From positions 682,001 through 746,000 of the forward strand of contig NZ_CP013387.1 in assembly GCF_001523745.2 (NCBI RefSeq): a DNA stretch of 64,000 nt. The letters are read 5' to 3'. Shown here in pieces: positions 26,047 through 34,777 of this stretch (position 1 is the first letter of the stretch; every line of letters begins with the position of its first letter). The notes beneath the pieces are model-generated. The model worked only from the letters and a program-made list of their open reading frames with translations, did no database searches and was not told where the DNA came from. The translations under genes and the position numbers were made by a program. Source of the stretch: Burkholderia mayonis (lineage in GTDB: Bacteria > Pseudomonadota > Gammaproteobacteria > Burkholderiales > Burkholderiaceae).

Positions 26047-27065
26047 CGACGCAATCGCCGGCGAACGCGAAGACGCGCGCTCGCACGCGCAAGGCGGCCG
26101 CACGCACGGAGGCGGTGGGCGGCGGGCTGCTGCGCGTCACGCACGACACGCGCTATTGCTACGCGGCGCGCGTCGAGTCCGCGCAGCATCAGGCACGCTT
26201 GCGGCCGCTCGAGACGCCGCGGCAGCGCGTGCTCGAGTTCTCGCTCGAGATCGATCCGCGCGCCGAAGGGCTCGTCGTCGATACCGATTCGTTCGGCAAC
26301 CAGCGCACGTCGTTCGCGATCAACCAGCCGCACGAGGCGCTCTTCGTGCGCAGCCGCAGCGTCGTGCGGATCACACCCCCCGCGTTGTCGGCCGGCAAGC
26401 GAGGCGAGCCGCCGCCCGCGATCGCCGCGCCGCGCGACGGCTGCGCGAGCACGTGGGAAGCGGTGCGCGAGCGTCTGACGTTTCGCGCGGGGCGGCCGTT
26501 CGATCCGGCGAGCGAATTCGTGTTCGCGTCGCCGCACGTCGCGTGCCATCCGGATCTCGCCGCATATGCGTCGGCGAGCTTCGCGCCGGGCCGCCCGCTC
26601 GTGCAGGCGGCATGGGAGCTGATGCGTCGCATCCACGCGGATTTCGCGTATACGCCGAACAGCACCGATGTCGGCACGACCGCGCTCGACGCGCTCGCGC
26701 TGCGCAGCGGCGTGTGCCAGGACTTCGCGCACGTGATGATCGGCGCGCTGCGCTCGCTCGGGCTCGCCGCGCGCTACGTGAGCGGCTACCTGCTGACGCA
26801 GCCGCCGCCCGGGCAGCCGCGACTGATTGGTGCGGACGCGTCGCATGCGTGGGTCGAGGTCTACGATCCGGCCTGGCCCGAGGACGGCGGCTGGTTGCAG
26901 CTCGATCCGACCAACGATCGCGCGCCCGGCGACGATTACGTGATGCTGTCGATCGGCCGCGATTACGCGGACGTGACGCCGCTGCGCGGGGTCATCCGAG
27001 GCGGCGGCGCGGATCAGGTGCTGACGGTCGGGGTGACGGTCGAGCCGCTTGGCCCGGCGTCTTGA
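26043..27065 (+). CDS. Transglutaminase-like cysteine peptidase-fold protein (intact triad)
   Basis: This 340-residue protein starts at the ATG that overlaps the fusion gene stop; an ATG six bases earlier is also possible. It has a basic Ala/Arg/Thr-rich N-terminus of about 30 residues, then the beta module RVTHDTRYCYAARVESAQHQARLRPL. The core is RSGVCQDFAHVMIGALRSLGLAARYVSGYL with the catalytic Cys, SHAWVEVYD for His and LQLDPTNDR for Asp. It is the canonical, presumably active member of the three transglutaminase-like proteins in the block. Members of this family have been suggested to act as peptidases or amide transferases on the ligase product. The 306 bp downstream (27066-27371) contain nothing recognisable. 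Confidence 0.87.
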   Translation: MTTQSPANAKTRARTRKAAARTEAVGGGLLRVTHDTRYCYAARVESAQHQARLRPLETPRQRVLEFSLEIDPRAEGLVVDTDSFGNQRTSFAINQPHEALFVRSRSVVRITPPALSAGKRGEPPPAIAAPRDGCASTWEAVRERLTFRAGRPFDPASEFVFASPHVACHPDLAAYASASFAPGRPLVQAAWELMRRIHADFAYTPNSTDVGTTALDALALRSGVCQDFAHVMIGALRSLGLAARYVSGYLLTQPPPGQPRLIGADASHAWVEVYDPAWPEDGGWLQLDPTNDRAPGDDYVMLSIGRDYADVTPLRGVIRGGGADQVLTVGVTVEPLGPAS

Positions 27066-27371
27066 CGCCGAACGCGGACATCATCGCCGTCTATGCGCGG
27101 CGCCGTTAGACGCCCACGCGGATTCGCGCATTCGTCGATTTTCCGGCGGGCGAACTCGGTAAGTGGCATAACGGATAGGCGCTTCACCCGGCGCGTGTGA
27201 GGGGAGACGGGGCGTTTCGTTCGGATTCCTTGTCGCTGGCGGGCGGCCGGATCGGTTGGGATATCACGCGTCGAGCGGCTGCCGACACCGATCGCCGTTC
27301 GATACTCGCCATAGAACGATCGTCGAGAATCGAGCATCGTCGGATCGATCGGATCAGGCCGCATCCTTGCG

Positions 27372-28856
27372 TCACATGCTTGCGAGCAGCTTCCCGAGTT
27401 TCTTGCCCGCGTAGCGCGCCTGCGCGACGCTCAGCGCCGAATAGCCGACGACCACGCCGGCGGGCAGCGCCGCGCGCTTGCAGAACGCCCGCAACGGCTG
27501 GAGCGCCAGGCCGGCCTTCGTGGCATGCGCGACGAAGGCGCCTTCGTCGATGCCCTGCCCGAGCCATAGCACGAAATGAAATCCGGCGTGCTCGCCGGAA
27601 ATCGCGTAGCGGCCGTCGGCGTGCTGACGGAGCTGCTCGAGCACGGCATCGCGGCGCTGCAGGTAGGCGTGACGGCTCGTCCGCAGATGCTTCGCGAAAT
27701 CGCCGCTGCCCACGAAGCTCGCCAGCGCGAGTTGCTCGGTCGTGCCGACCGAGCGTCCGATGATGCGCCAGAGCGCCGACATCGACGATTGCAACGACGC
27801 CGGCACGACCATGAACCCGACGCGGATGCCCGAAAAAAGCGTCTTGTTGAACGAGCCGCAGTAGATGACCCGGTCGTGCACGTCGAGCGATTTCAGCGCG
27901 GGCAGCGGCGCCGACTGATAGCTGAATTCCCCGTCGTAGTCGTCTTCGATCACCCAGGCTTGGCGGGTATGCGCCCAATCGAGGAGATCGAGGCGGCGCG
28001 AGACCGACATCGTCACGCCGAGCGGAGACTGATGTGCGGGGGTCACGTAGGCGGCGACGGCATTGCGATGATCGGTCAACGCGCGCGTGTCGATGCCTTC
28101 CCGATCGACCGGAATGCAGACCGAATGGGCGCCCGCCAGCTCGAAGATTCTCTGCGCCGTTTGATAGCCCGGATCTTCCATCAGGACTTGGCTGTTCTTG
28201 CCGAGGATCGTCCGGGCAAGCAGATCGATCGAATGCCTGATGCCGGTCGTGATGAAGATGTCGGCCGCGCCGCACGGGATGCCGCGATATTTGCCCAGAT
28301 ACTCGGCGATCTGCTCGCAAAGCGACTCGGCGCCTTGCGGCGACATCGCGCACAGCTCGGCCGGCGTCGCTTCGGACAGGCCTTTGCCGACGTGCTTCTT
28401 CCAGTTCCGCACCGGCAGCAGAGCCGGGTCGGCCAAGCGCGCGACGAACGGGACGCCTGCCCGGACCGAACCATCCGGTTCGGCCACGCGCTTTCGCGGG
28501 GCTTTCTCGGCCGGCGCTTTGCGTGGAGGGGATGCAAGCTTTTGCGGGCGTCCCGTCCACGACAGGTAGTTGTCGGGGACGACCGCGCTCACTCGCGTGC
28601 CCGAGCCGTGCGAGCGGGCGATGTAGCCTTCGGAGCACAGGCGGTCGAACGCCGCCTCGACCGTGCCGCGTGCGACGCCCCACCGCGCGGCGAGCGTGCG
28701 CGAGGACGGCAGGACGCTGTCGCCGGGCAGCAGCTTGCCCAAGATGGCGTCGCGGAGCGCATCGCTGATGCAGTCCTGCTTCGACTGCGCGGAGCGCTCG
28801 GACAGGCCGGGAGGGCGCGGCAAGTCGAGCGGGATCGCGGTTTTTCCTCGCGACAT
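27372..28856 (-). CDS. MocR/PdxR-type GntR regulator with aminotransferase domain
   Basis: This 494-residue regulator has an N-terminal GntR winged helix (ISDALRDAILGKLLPGDSVLPSSRTLAARWGVARGTVEAAFDRL, residues about 31-75). It is joined by a linker to a fold-type I aminotransferase domain. The PLP-binding Lys is in YCGSFNKTLFSGIRVGFM. MocR proteins sense PLP or amino compounds and usually control a divergent gene. The Bcr/CflA exporter starts 250 bp away in the opposite direction and is the likely target. The intervening DNA (28857-29105) is AT-richer and presumably contains both promoters and the operator. The ligand is unknown. Confidence 0.9.
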   Translation of the reverse strand: MSRGKTAIPLDLPRPPGLSERSAQSKQDCISDALRDAILGKLLPGDSVLPSSRTLAARWGVARGTVEAAFDRLCSEGYIARSHGSGTRVSAVVPDNYLSWTGRPQKLASPPRKAPAEKAPRKRVAEPDGSVRAGVPFVARLADPALLPVRNWKKHVGKGLSEATPAELCAMSPQGAESLCEQIAEYLGKYRGIPCGAADIFITTGIRHSIDLLARTILGKNSQVLMEDPGYQTAQRIFELAGAHSVCIPVDREGIDTRALTDHRNAVAAYVTPAHQSPLGVTMSVSRRLDLLDWAHTRQAWVIEDDYDGEFSYQSAPLPALKSLDVHDRVIYCGSFNKTLFSGIRVGFMVVPASLQSSMSALWRIIGRSVGTTEQLALASFVGSGDFAKHLRTSRHAYLQRRDAVLEQLRQHADGRYAISGEHAGFHFVLWLGQGIDEGAFVAHATKAGLALQPLRAFCKRAALPAGVVVGYSALSVAQARYAGKKLGKLLASM

Positions 28857-29105
28857 AGTGGTCTAATTCGCGTTTTATTATGTGGCTCTTCAGCTTATAC
28901 CACATCGTATTTAAATTTCGGCCAGCAGCCATGCCAAACATTCCGAGGGCCAATTGGATACAGCGGATATCAGCGAGGAATTCACGATCGCCGTCATCGG
29001 GAGCGGCGCGCTCAGCGTCGCCTTTCTTCGACAGTTCACTCGGCTCGTGACGCGGGGCGTCGCGGCGCGCAATCGAAACAAGATGGCGGCATAGGCCGGA
29101 CCCAG

Positions 29106-30332
29106 ATGAAAACCACCGACAAGAGGACATTGCCCGACTGGGGCTGGCTACTGCTGTTGATGCTCGTCGTGTGTCTGCCGCGCGTGACGATCGACGCATA
29201 TCTTCCGTCGCTGCCCGCGATGGCGGACGCGCTTCACGGCACCGATGCGCAAATTCAATTGACGCTCACGATGTACATGGTCGGCTATGCGCTGTCGATG
29301 CTGATAGCCGGTCCGCTTTCCGATCGGTACGGGCGCAGGCCGGTGCTGCTGGGCGGCATGCTCGTGTATCTTTGCGCGACCGTCGCATGCGCGCTGGCGA
29401 CGAGCATTCCGGCCATCGTCGTTGCGCGGATCTTTCAGGCGCTCGGCGGCTGCAGCGGCACCGTGATCGGTCGCGTCATCGTGCGCGAGCGTTTCGATAC
29501 GACGATGCAGGCGACGATGCTCAGCCGGATTTCGGCCGGCATGGCGTTGTCGCCCGTCGTCGCGCCGCTCGCCGGCAGCGTCGTCGCGCAATGGTTCGGC
29601 TGGCGCGGCGTCTTTGCGTTACTGGGGCTGGCCGGAACGGCGGCTGCGCTGACGGTGCATCGCTACTTGCCCGAGACGCGCGTGCGCGATGCAGCGAACG
29701 AGCGCCACGCGGGCCTGCTGAAAACCTACTTGTTGCTGCTCGGCGACCGCCGGTTCGTTCGCTATTCGCTTGCAATCAGCTTCGTGTATTGCACGTACTT
29801 TCCATTCATCGCCGAATCGTCGACGCTGTTCCAGCGGACGCTTCATGTGTCCGGCACGGTCTATGCGGCGATATTCGGCGTCACGGTGCTCGGCTATCTG
29901 ATCGGATCGAGCATCTTTCGCCGAACCAGCCGCCGATGCGGGGTCGACGCGATCATTTCGGCGGCGGCGCTCGTCAATCTGTTCGGCGCGGCTGCACTGT
30001 GGATCTGGACGTCCGCCGCGTCGTCATCCGTCTGGTCGATCGTCGTCCCGATGTTCGTCGTCATGGTTTCCGTCGGCGTCGCGATCCCGGCCTGCCAGTT
30101 TGCCGTGCTGCAGCCGTTCGCGAAGATCGCCGGCACAGCTTCCGGGCTCTTCTTCTTTATTCAGATGGCGATCACCGCGGGCTGCGGCGGGATATTGAGC
30201 GCGCTGTCGGACGGCTCCGCGCGACCCATGGCCGTGATGACCGCCGCTTCGAGCGCGGCGCTCCTGGTCGTCGCGCTCTTTCGGCAGTGGGAAGTCCGTT
30301 GGCCGCTGAAAGGCTTGCTGTCGCGAGGCTGA
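29106..30332 (+). CDS. Bcr/CflA-family MFS drug exporter
   Basis: This 408-residue 12-TM MFS protein is of the Bcr/CflA (DHA1) subfamily. Signatures are LPRVTIDAYLPSLPAMADALHG near the N-terminus, AGPLSDRYGRRPVLLGGM (motif A) and RIFQALGGCSGTVIGRVIVRE. Most relatives export drugs such as bicyclomycin, or small peptides and dipeptides. The ATG at 29106 begins MKTTDKRTLPDWGW; long upstream in-frame sequence is non-coding. The divergent MocR regulator suggests induction by an amino compound. Confident family call, unknown substrate. Confidence 0.88.
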   Translation: MKTTDKRTLPDWGWLLLLMLVVCLPRVTIDAYLPSLPAMADALHGTDAQIQLTLTMYMVGYALSMLIAGPLSDRYGRRPVLLGGMLVYLCATVACALATSIPAIVVARIFQALGGCSGTVIGRVIVRERFDTTMQATMLSRISAGMALSPVVAPLAGSVVAQWFGWRGVFALLGLAGTAAALTVHRYLPETRVRDAANERHAGLLKTYLLLLGDRRFVRYSLAISFVYCTYFPFIAESSTLFQRTLHVSGTVYAAIFGVTVLGYLIGSSIFRRTSRRCGVDAIISAAALVNLFGAAALWIWTSAASSSVWSIVVPMFVVMVSVGVAIPACQFAVLQPFAKIAGTASGLFFFIQMAITAGCGGILSALSDGSARPMAVMTAASSAALLVVALFRQWEVRWPLKGLLSRG

Positions 30333-30476
30333 CGGGGCAGACGTTCGATCGCATCGCGGGTTCGAAGCCGGCGGTGTGCTTCGAACTCGACGTGCCGGAC
30401 TTGTTCTCGGCGCTGGTTCATCCGTCGAGCGATCGGGCGGAGACGGTTCGCTGCCGCACGTGAGTCTCCCACGTGC

Positions 30477-30785
30477 TTACTTCGCGTTGTTCTCCAGCTT
30501 GGCCTCCGCGCCGGCGATGAAAATTCGCAGGCCGCGCTCGAACAGCGCGTCGGCGCTCGCGGATCGCAGCGACGCCCAGCTGCGTGCGACGAGGATGCGT
30601 AGCGGCGTCCGGACCGGTGTCGTCATTCGACGAAGGCGCGTCCATCCTCTCGTCGGCTTGCTCCTCCAGCACCCAGCCGACGACGAAGCGGCCGAGCGCG
30701 ATCATCAGGCCGAACGCCGCATCCGGCGAGAAACCCGTGTTGCACCGGAAGCGCATCGTCGCTTCGAATCGGCAAGGCCGGGCGC
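30477..30785 (-). pseudogene. TetR-family regulator, C-terminal remnant with frameshift
   Basis: Minus-strand translation gives TMRFRCNTGFSPDAAFGLMIALGRFVVGWVLEEQADE, typical of the ligand-binding domain of classical TetR proteins. In another frame it gives SASADALFERGLRIFIAGAEAKLENNAK followed by a stop at 30479-30477, the expected C-terminus. The frame is lost between these two pieces and the entire DNA-binding half is absent. It abuts the membrane-protein remnant on the other strand at about 30.8 kb, consistent with one deletion that removed the middle of a divergent regulator/target pair. Confidence 0.6.
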
Positions 30786-30802
30786 TCGGTGTCGCGCGCC
30801 CG

Positions 30803-30964
30803 GTGATGGCGATCGCGTGGAGCGTCACCGGCTTGCTGATCAACCCGCTGCCATGGCTCGGCGAAACGGGGCCATTGTTTGTCGGCGGGATCGGTTTTCT
30901 GTTCAGCTTCGCGATGCTGCTCGCCTATCGGCAACGGCGTGCGCCGGCCGGCGAGGCGCTGTAG
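30803..30964 (+). pseudogene. C-terminal fragment of a membrane protein
   Basis: About 53 codons encode MAIAWSVTGLLINPLPW, then GPLFVGGIGFLFSFAMLLAYRQRR, two hydrophobic segments that look like the end of a small transporter. There is no credible N-terminus: the upstream in-frame DNA overlaps the TetR remnant on the opposite strand. I infer a truncated gene whose start was lost together with the TetR N-terminus. Family not identified. Confidence 0.35.
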
Positions 30965-30990
30965 CCGAAGCCGAAGCCGAAGCCGAAGCC
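30963..30990. repeat. Short tandem hexamer repeat (GCCGAA)n
   Basis: Four full copies plus a partial copy of GCCGAA lie between the membrane fragment and the FUSC gene stop at 31011. Such hexamers are potential variable-number loci; this one is outside intact coding sequence. Confidence 0.7.
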
Positions 30991-31010
30991 GCGTCGGCAC
31001 GGCGACGCGT

Positions 31011-32084
31011 TCAGATGTTCCATTGCGTCGAGGTATCGTGCAGGCGCTGCCGCAACTGCTCGATTTCGTGCGACAGCTTCGCCGTCAGCGACACGTACCC
31101 GGACAACTGCGCGGGCGGCGCGTTTTCGCTGAATGGCGCGGCGGACCCGGCCAGCGGCCCGAGCCGGCTCAGCGTACCGAACTTGAGCGCGCGGCCGGCG
31201 CCGACGAGCATCTCCTGAATCCGCCGGTTGCTCGCCTTCATCTGGACCTGGACGAATCGTCTGCCGGCTTCGTCGTCGGCGCCGGGCTGCAGGTTCGACA
31301 GAATCTCGAGCGAGCTGATGCACAGCCGCAGATCGCGCTGGATCGCCTCGAGCTGCGGCATCGACACGGAACTCTCCTTCGATACCGACGGCATCAGCGA
31401 GCGAAGCTGGACGAGGAGCGTATTGAGCTTCGCCATGTCCTTCAGATGCTCGTTGTCGCTCACGTAGCGCTCGCCCGCGATTCGCGCATGGACGGCCGCG
31501 CAGCCGCGCAGCGCGTCGGCGAGCTTGTAGCGCCACGAGTAGGTTGCGTATAGCGGCAGCGCGAACGAGAAGGCCAGCGCGATCACGATGCCGTTCAGCA
31601 CGTTCACCGCGCGCCAGAGGCCGTCGGCGATCTCGTTGTCGCCGTGGCCGGCGACGATCACCATCGTGATCGCGGACAGCAGCGCGATGTAGCCGGCCTT
31701 GCCGATTGCGTGATATGCGCAGACGCCGCACGCGACGCTCATGACGAGAAACGTCAGCGGCGATAAATGCACCGTGGTCTGAAGCAGGATCAGCAGCAGG
31801 CCGGCGATCGCGCCGATCAGCGTGCCGAGCGCGCGTTCGGCGGCCTTCTTGCGGATGTTGCCGTGGTGCTGGAGGCCGCCGATCACGATCAGCACCGTGA
31901 TCGTCGCCCATTCGCCGTGCGGAACGCGCAGCCCGGTCGTCAGTGCGATCGAGACCAGCACGCTCAGCGCGACGCGCGCCGCGTGGATCAGTTTCGCGTG
32001 GCGGTAGCGGCGGTAAGGATCGAGCACCAGGCGCAGCGCGTTGCGGACGAAGCCGGGCAGGCGGGTTTGTAAGATCGACGTCAT
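31011..32084 (-). CDS. FUSC-family inner-membrane protein (aromatic acid exporter-like)
   Basis: This 357-residue protein has two sets of transmembrane helices in the N-terminal half (ARVALSVLVSIALTTGL, GTLIGAIAGLLLILLQT, LTFLVMSVACGVCAYHAIG, AVNVLNGIVIALAFSFALPL). The conserved GEWATITVLIVIGGLQHHGNIRKKAAERALGT is a hallmark of the FUSC (fusaric acid resistance/AaeB/YccS-like) superfamily. A helical cytoplasmic C-terminal half follows. Such proteins export aromatic acids or related compounds, usually with a membrane-fusion partner, which is not present here; the gene stands alone. It is shorter than AaeB (about 650 residues), resembling the single-module branch. Confidence 0.82.
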   Translation of the reverse strand: MTSILQTRLPGFVRNALRLVLDPYRRYRHAKLIHAARVALSVLVSIALTTGLRVPHGEWATITVLIVIGGLQHHGNIRKKAAERALGTLIGAIAGLLLILLQTTVHLSPLTFLVMSVACGVCAYHAIGKAGYIALLSAITMVIVAGHGDNEIADGLWRAVNVLNGIVIALAFSFALPLYATYSWRYKLADALRGCAAVHARIAGERYVSDNEHLKDMAKLNTLLVQLRSLMPSVSKESSVSMPQLEAIQRDLRLCISSLEILSNLQPGADDEAGRRFVQVQMKASNRRIQEMLVGAGRALKFGTLSRLGPLAGSAAPFSENAPPAQLSGYVSLTAKLSHEIEQLRQRLHDTSTQWNI

Positions 32085-32525
32085 GAAGCTGCGGAGTGGG
32101 CGAGAAGGCTGCCCGCCATGCGCGACGCGCGATGAGGCGGGGTCGATCGTTACGCTAACCTAAGCATGATGCGCTGTCCATCTCGGCGAAAACGCAACGC
32201 GGCGATTCGTCTGCGTGACGCGGGCGTGGCGGGTCGCGCGACGCGCGGTTCGTCGAGAACGGCTGCGGACGGATGCGCCGGCCGACACGGCTGCGGAATA
32301 TCGATTCGATGTCCGATCGATGTGCTTTCGGTCCCGGCAGTTCGGTCCGGGGCGGCATGCTTGCTTCGTCGTTACCGGACGACTGCCTCGCGCGGGATGT
32401 AACGTGTGGCGGTGCGATGCAGCGAAGCCCTTCGGGCGATGATGTCGCGTCGATGCGGCGGGGCGCGCAACGTGGACGTCTCCGTCGCGCTACCGGGCCG
32501 AGGCCGCGATCTGAAGGCGCGACCG

Positions 32526-32600
32526 ATGGACCGTCTGGCGGCGATGGCGTCCTTTGCCGGTGTCGTGGAGGCGGGTTCGTTCTCGCGCGTCGCGCGCTAC
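32526..32600 (+). pseudogene. LysR-family regulator, N-terminal remnant
   Basis: The first 24 codons read MDRLAAMASFAGVVEAGSFS and onward, the near-universal start of LysR-type regulators. The frame then ends at about 32624 where it runs into the opposite-strand GlxA-type gene. Nothing else of the LysR protein is present. The remaining spacer (32085-32525) shows no gene. Confidence 0.6.
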
Positions 32601-33556
32601 GCGCCGCGAAACCGGTCGCGATAGGCGTGCAGCGAAGTATCGAATGCACGCGCGAAGCTGCGACGCAGCGTCGCGACGCTGCCGAACCCGCAGCGTTGCG
32701 CGATCTGCTTGACAGGCAGCGCGGTTTCGCCGAGCAGGTTCCGCGCGGTCTCGATCCGGATGCGCTCGACCGCTTTCGCAGGCGTCGTGCCGAACGTGTT
32801 CCGATAGTGGCGCACGAAGCTGCGCTCGCTCATGTTCACGCGCGCCGCGAGCGTCGGCACCGACAGGTCCGCGGTCAGATGGCGCCGGATCCACGCATGG
32901 AGATCGGCGAACTGCCCGGACGCGCTCTGCAGCTCGATCGACGTGCTGAACTGCGCCTGGCTGCCGGGCCGCACGAGGAACACGACGAGATGGCGCGCGA
33001 CCGCGAGCGCGAGCGTATGGCCGCAGTCGTTCGTCACGAGGCGCAGGCACAGGTCGATGCCGGCCGTGACGCCCGCCGACGTCCAGATCGGCCCGTCCTG
33101 CACGAAGATCGGCGCGCGCTCGACGCGCACCTGCGGATAGCGCCGCGCGAGTTCGTCGCAGCACTGCCAGTGCGTGACCGCGCGGCGGCCGTCGAGCAGT
33201 CCGCACGCGGCGAGCAGGAACGCGCCGCTGCAGATCGATACGACGCGCCTCGCCTGCCGTGCGTGCGCGCCGAGCCATGCGAGCGTGTCGGCGTCGCGCG
33301 CCGCCGCGTCGACGCCGATGCCGCCCGCGACGATCACCGTGTCCGCCGGCGCGTCGACGGGCGGAAGCGGTTGCGTCGACAGCGACACGCCCGTCGGCGT
33401 CGGCACGCTGCGCCGGCCGCGCGCGACGACGCGGATGTCGTACGGCTCGGCCGCGCCGGTGTCGCGCGCGAGTTCGTTGGCGCTCGACAGCACCTGCAGC
33501 GGACCCGACAGGTCCAGGAGATTCACGTCCGGAAAGACGAGGATGTAGACGATCAT
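32597..33556 (-). CDS. GlxA-type regulator: DJ-1/PfpI domain plus AraC HTH
   Basis: This 319-residue transcription factor has an N-terminal DJ-1/PfpI (amidase-like) domain (MIVYILVFPDVNLLDLSGPLQVL, VVSICSGAFLLAACGLLDGRRAVTHW with a conserved Cys). A C-terminal AraC/XylS double helix-turn-helix follows (LAARVNMSERSFVRHYRNTFGTTPAKAVERIRIETARNLL, and IAQRCGFGSVATLRRSFARAF). GlxA-type regulators often control a divergent DJ-1 or catabolic gene. Here a DJ-1/PfpI protein starts 148 bp away in the opposite direction. The start at 33556 is chosen because the DJ-1 fold begins directly there; a 16-residue upstream extension is not family-like. Confidence 0.92.
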   Translation of the reverse strand: MIVYILVFPDVNLLDLSGPLQVLSSANELARDTGAAEPYDIRVVARGRRSVPTPTGVSLSTQPLPPVDAPADTVIVAGGIGVDAAARDADTLAWLGAHARQARRVVSICSGAFLLAACGLLDGRRAVTHWQCCDELARRYPQVRVERAPIFVQDGPIWTSAGVTAGIDLCLRLVTNDCGHTLALAVARHLVVFLVRPGSQAQFSTSIELQSASGQFADLHAWIRRHLTADLSVPTLAARVNMSERSFVRHYRNTFGTTPAKAVERIRIETARNLLGETALPVKQIAQRCGFGSVATLRRSFARAFDTSLHAYRDRFRGA

Positions 33557-33704
33557 GCACGCATCGGGGAAGCGTTGGCGGAAACTGCAACCAGTTTGGC
33601 ACAACCGCCAATCGACTGCGCGCTAAGCTGATTGTCATGCGGGGCGTTGCGTTTCGTCCCGCGCATCCTGCGTCACATCATCTCTTTTCGAAAAAGGACG
33701 ACCC

Positions 33705-34403
33705 GTGTCCCCGACTGCACAACGACCTCTGAAAATCGGCTTTCTCCTCGCGCCCGGCGTCGCCGTGATGGATCTCTTCGGCGCGCACGCCGTGTTCGGC
33801 TTCGCGCCGCAGGCCGAGCTGCACATGCTGTGGAAGACGCGCGATGCGATCTCCGCGCTGCCGCCGTTCCCGATCGCGGCGACGACGACCTTTGCCGACT
33901 GTCCTGACGATCTCGACGCGCTGGTCGTCGGCGCGGTGCCGGCCGACGTGATCGCCGACGAAGAAGTGGTGGCGTTCGTGCGCCGGCACGCGAGCCGCGC
34001 GCGCTACGTGATCGGCATCTGCGGCGGCGTGCTGCTGCTCGGCGCGGCGGGCCTGCTGGACGGCCGCCGGGCGACGACCAATTTCCACGTGCTCGATGCG
34101 CTCGCCGACCTCGGCGCACAGCCCGTCGGCGGCGGCGACGTGGTGATCGACGGCAATCTGTATACGGCCGGCCCGGCCACGGGCGGCTTCGAGGCGGCGC
34201 TGCTCGTGCTGGCCGAATTGCGCGGCGTCGAGCAGGCGAAGCACGTCGAGCTGACGATCGAATATCATCCGCGCCCGCCGTTCAACGTCGGCACGCCGGA
34301 GCTGGCCGGTCCGGCGCTGGCGAACGAGGTGCTGGCCGCCCATGCGTGGTTCTTCGATCCGTGCAAGGACGCCGCGCGGGCGATGTACGGGCGCGGGCGC
34401 TGA
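33705..34403 (+). CDS. DJ-1/PfpI-family protein (isonitrile hydratase-like)
   Basis: This 232-residue single-domain protein begins with GTG: LKIGFLLAPGVAVMDLFGAHAVFGFAPQAE. The nucleophile elbow is YVIGICGGVLLLGAAGLLDGRRATTNFH, with Cys in the usual position and Gly where many relatives have Thr or Ser. Size and sequence resemble isonitrile hydratase InhA and other small DJ-1 proteins, but substrate specificity cannot be read. It is divergently transcribed from the GlxA-type regulator, which probably controls it. The following 374 bp (34404-34777) hold only the terminator of the opposite operon. Confidence 0.85.
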   Translation: MSPTAQRPLKIGFLLAPGVAVMDLFGAHAVFGFAPQAELHMLWKTRDAISALPPFPIAATTTFADCPDDLDALVVGAVPADVIADEEVVAFVRRHASRARYVIGICGGVLLLGAAGLLDGRRATTNFHVLDALADLGAQPVGGGDVVIDGNLYTAGPATGGFEAALLVLAELRGVEQAKHVELTIEYHPRPPFNVGTPELAGPALANEVLAAHAWFFDPCKDAARAMYGRGR

Positions 34404-34727
34404 GCGCGGGCGAACGTGCGACGCGGCTCGATTCGGCGGGAACGCGGCCGGTTCCGTCGAATGCGTCGAATCCGTATCGATCGGCGATGAGCGCGCGCAT
34501 GATTCGAGCGGACGGCCGCCCGGCTGGCGCGGTGAAAGACGGGAGCGCGCCGCGGCACCGTCGCATCCGAATCGATCGACGATGAGCGCGAGCGCGCCCC
34601 GTGCTCGGTGCGATGAACGGGGAAGGGCGTCGTGCGCCCCGTCGAATCGACGGACGACGATGCGCACGCGGGTCCGAGATGGACCGCCGCGCGTCGGGAT
34701 GACGAAGGAAGCGCGCGGGTGGGCGAT

Positions 34728-34760
34728 AAAAAAACGGCGCCGCGCTCGTGCGCGCCGCCG
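34728..34760 (-). terminator. Intrinsic terminator of the phosphonate operon
   Basis: On the minus strand an 11-bp GC stem with one mismatch (34760-34735, ACGA loop) is followed by seven T (34734-34728). It lies 18 bp after the stop of the AEP transaminase gene and marks the end of the leftward operon. Confidence 0.8.
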
Positions 34761-34777
34761 CTCGCGTCACAAGGACG

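Noticed and set aside
27576..29105. Long plus-strand extension upstream of the Bcr/CflA exporter
   Set aside because: It is antisense to the MocR gene; the exporter family N-terminus begins at 29106.
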